Below, one piece after another: positions 14,021 through 15,122 of a stretch of DNA of 15,122 nt (position 1 is its first letter; each line of letters starts with the position of its first letter). Made by a program: the position numbers and the translations under genes. The notes under the pieces are model-generated. The model saw only the letters and a list, made by a program, of their open reading frames with translations. It did not search any database and had not been told where the DNA came from. This DNA comes from Pseudomonadota bacterium. Lineage in GTDB: Bacteria; Pseudomonadota; Gammaproteobacteria; Burkholderiales; Burkholderiaceae_D. Location of the stretch: positions 1 through 15,122 of the forward strand of contig JAFAGG010000127.1 of NCBI GenBank assembly GCA_023422955.1. The letters are read 5' to 3'.

Positions 14021-14635
14021 AGTGACTATTCCCCCGAATCGCCTCAATGACTGACTGTACCCGCCTCATACAAGTGAACAAGACACACTTCACGCTGCTT
14101 GCCGCCTGATGGGAATGAAGATGAAGAAGTTCAGGCCTCCCAAGCTGGGACAGGCGATTCCTGCACCCGCCTTCAGGAGTTTGCCCTTGCCCATGTAGCG
14201 CATAAGAATGTTATTTATTCCAAGCTACCGCCCTTGGATTACTGGCGTATTCCATAGGCCTGGGCACTTTTAGTTTGTTCTAAACTTAACAGACGAGAGA
14301 ATAACTGCGACTCCAGAAATTAAAACCGCAAAGTGAAGTCGGCTTGAGAATAATTAAACGAGAGGGCAAGCGGCGAACGCGCAGGAAGGCTTGGGAAGTG
14401 AAAATTTTCCCGACAAGAAATAAAACAGGAGAAGAAGCAGCTTGATGCCAAAGCTAAGAATTCAGAAAGAAAGATTTTTTCATGCTTCTTTTCCTCAAGG
14501 AAAGCGTTTTGATCTCACGCAGAAATCGACAAGATCGGCATGGTTCGATTCATCACAAAGCCTGATCATAGCGGCTGCATGAAGAGCGCAAGACATCCCG
14601 AATAGGCTGGCAACCATCTTCAAACTGGAGAGGAC
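14021..14635. other. Divergent intergenic region and operon leader (615 nt)
   Basis: No protein gene of normal size is supported here. The region must hold promoters for the leftward EPS operon and the rightward acetyltransferase gene. It is A/T-richer than its surroundings, especially 14270-14500. The leftward leader carries the ops element, a 14-codon ORF across it (14211-14255), and a small hairpin TCCCA-AGC-TGGGA (14138-14150). I found no convincing -35/-10 pair; a sigma-54-like box at 14437-14450 has the wrong spacing. The leader start, and so the distance from +1 to ops, is unknown. Confidence 0.6.
14221..14232 (-). promoter_or_regulatory. ops element (JUMPstart core), RfaH recruitment site
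   Basis: The minus strand reads GGCGGTAGCTTG, which fits the known ops consensus GGCGGTAGYNTG. It lies in the leader of the minus-strand operon, in the correct orientation, about 200 nt before the RfaH-like start codon. Flanking CCAAG (14233-14237) and CTTGG (14220-14224) form a perfect 5-bp stem that puts GGCGGTAG in an 8-nt loop. Ops elements pause RNA polymerase and expose the non-template strand for RfaH binding. Confidence 0.82.
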
Positions 14636-15122
14636 ATGATCGAAGTAGAAGTGCTGCGCGGAGTGGCTGGCTTGGAGAAGATAAGGCAGGAGTGGCATTC
14701 GCTTTTGAATCAGCATCCGCAGCCACGTTTCTTTCACTTCTACGAGTGGTGGCAAGCTTATCTGAAGGCACTGGAGTCCGCGCCCGACTCCGTACACTTT
14801 ATTCTTTTCCGCGATCAGCAGCATCCTGTCGCCATTGTTCCGCTCAAGCATCGCGTATGGCGCATGTTCGGCTTGCCGGTGCGCGAATTAGGTTTTCCCA
14901 ATCATCCTCACATGCCCTTGCAAGATGCCTTGTACCTGCCGGGCACGGAGGTGGCATCGTTAATAACGGAATGGTTCAAGCGCAGCGGCCGGGAAGCAGG
15001 CTTGCCCTGGGATCTGGTTCGTTGCTATGGCGTCATGAGCGAATCGTCTCTCGCTCTTAGCTCCACACAGGGATTCGAAAAAAGAAAAGGACAGGCGTGT
15101 GCTTATTTCGACTGCACGCGAC
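14636..15122 (+). CDS. CelD/BcsL-like GNAT-type acetyltransferase (3' truncated)
   Basis: An open frame from ATG 14636 runs off the window end (162 codons, no stop), transcribed away from the EPS operon. GGAG-AGGAC just before the ATG is a good ribosome site. The N-terminus, with EVLRGVAGLEKIRQEWHSLL (4-23), FFHFYEWWQAYL (32-43), a LFRDQQHPVAIVPL strand pair (57-70) and a LGFPNHPHMP segment (84-93), resembles the first half of CelD/BcsL-like proteins (acetyltransferases linked to cellulose or EPS synthesis, GNAT/FemAB fold). The acetyl-CoA-binding half lies beyond the window, so activity cannot be judged. It may acetylate the polysaccharide or its precursor, acting opposite to the deacetylase at the far end of the operon; this is inference. 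The gene is probably the first of a divergent set. Confidence 0.75.
   Translation, partial: MIEVEVLRGVAGLEKIRQEWHSLLNQHPQPRFFHFYEWWQAYLKALESAPDSVHFILFRDQQHPVAIVPLKHRVWRMFGLPVRELGFPNHPHMPLQDALYLPGTEVASLITEWFKRSGREAGLPWDLVRCYGVMSESSLALSSTQGFEKRKGQACAYFDCTR

Noticed and set aside
14437..14450. Sigma-54-like box on the minus strand (TGGCATCAAGCTGC)
   Set aside because: Nine bases separate GG and GC instead of the required ten, and the AC of the -24 box is not kept.
14495..14851. Minus-strand ORF across the start of the acetyltransferase gene
   Set aside because: It is antisense to a recognisable plus-strand coding sequence with a good ribosome site and shows no family features.

Overview
The window is a block of exopolysaccharide (EPS) or capsule biosynthesis genes. 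It probably comes from a betaproteobacterium of the Burkholderiales, perhaps Oxalobacteraceae-like. That placement is inferred from the EpsF/EpsG-type chain-length pair, moderate-to-high GC and gene content; no taxonomic marker is present. The left edge is a sequencing-contig end: bases 6-38 match the Illumina Nextera read-1 transposase adapter at 29 of 33 positions. Genomic sequence therefore starts at about base 39.

Layout: (a) 39-911, plus strand: the 3' part of a gene for an exported protein with a long Pro-Thr linker and a C-terminal domain of unknown function, followed by a long inverted repeat and a strong terminator. (b) 14020 down to 1165, minus strand: one apparent operon of twelve genes. 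In transcription order it encodes a RfaH/NusG-type antiterminator, Wzx flippase, GT2 glycosyltransferase, EpsF-like chain-length protein, EpsG-like BY-kinase relative, Wzy/ligase-type polymerase, a secreted protein of unknown function, a GT4 glycosyltransferase, a DUF1972-type glycosyltransferase, RmlA, a VirK/YbjX (DUF535) protein and a polysaccharide deacetylase. (c) 14021-14635: a divergent intergenic region with a near-canonical ops (JUMPstart) element about 200 nt upstream of the antiterminator start. (d) 14636 to the right edge, plus strand: the start of a CelD/BcsL-type acetyltransferase gene.

How it works together (inference): RNA polymerase pauses at ops, the RfaH-like product loads, and the roughly 13-kb operon is transcribed without early termination. 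RmlA makes dTDP-glucose for a dTDP-sugar such as rhamnose. The three glycosyltransferases assemble a repeat unit, Wzx flips it, Wzy polymerises it and EpsF/EpsG set chain length and couple to export. The deacetylase and acetyltransferase probably edit acyl groups. The initiating phosphoglycosyltransferase, the outer-membrane exporter (Wza/EpsE) and rmlBCD are not in the window.

Most notable points: two paralogous secreted proteins of an unrecognised family bracket the downstream part of the cluster, and one overlaps the polymerase gene by 8 nt. The EpsG-like protein has a tandem MshEN-type (cyclic-di-GMP-binding) motif but three degenerate nucleotide-binding motifs. The antiterminator and its apparent ops target lie together at the head of the operon.
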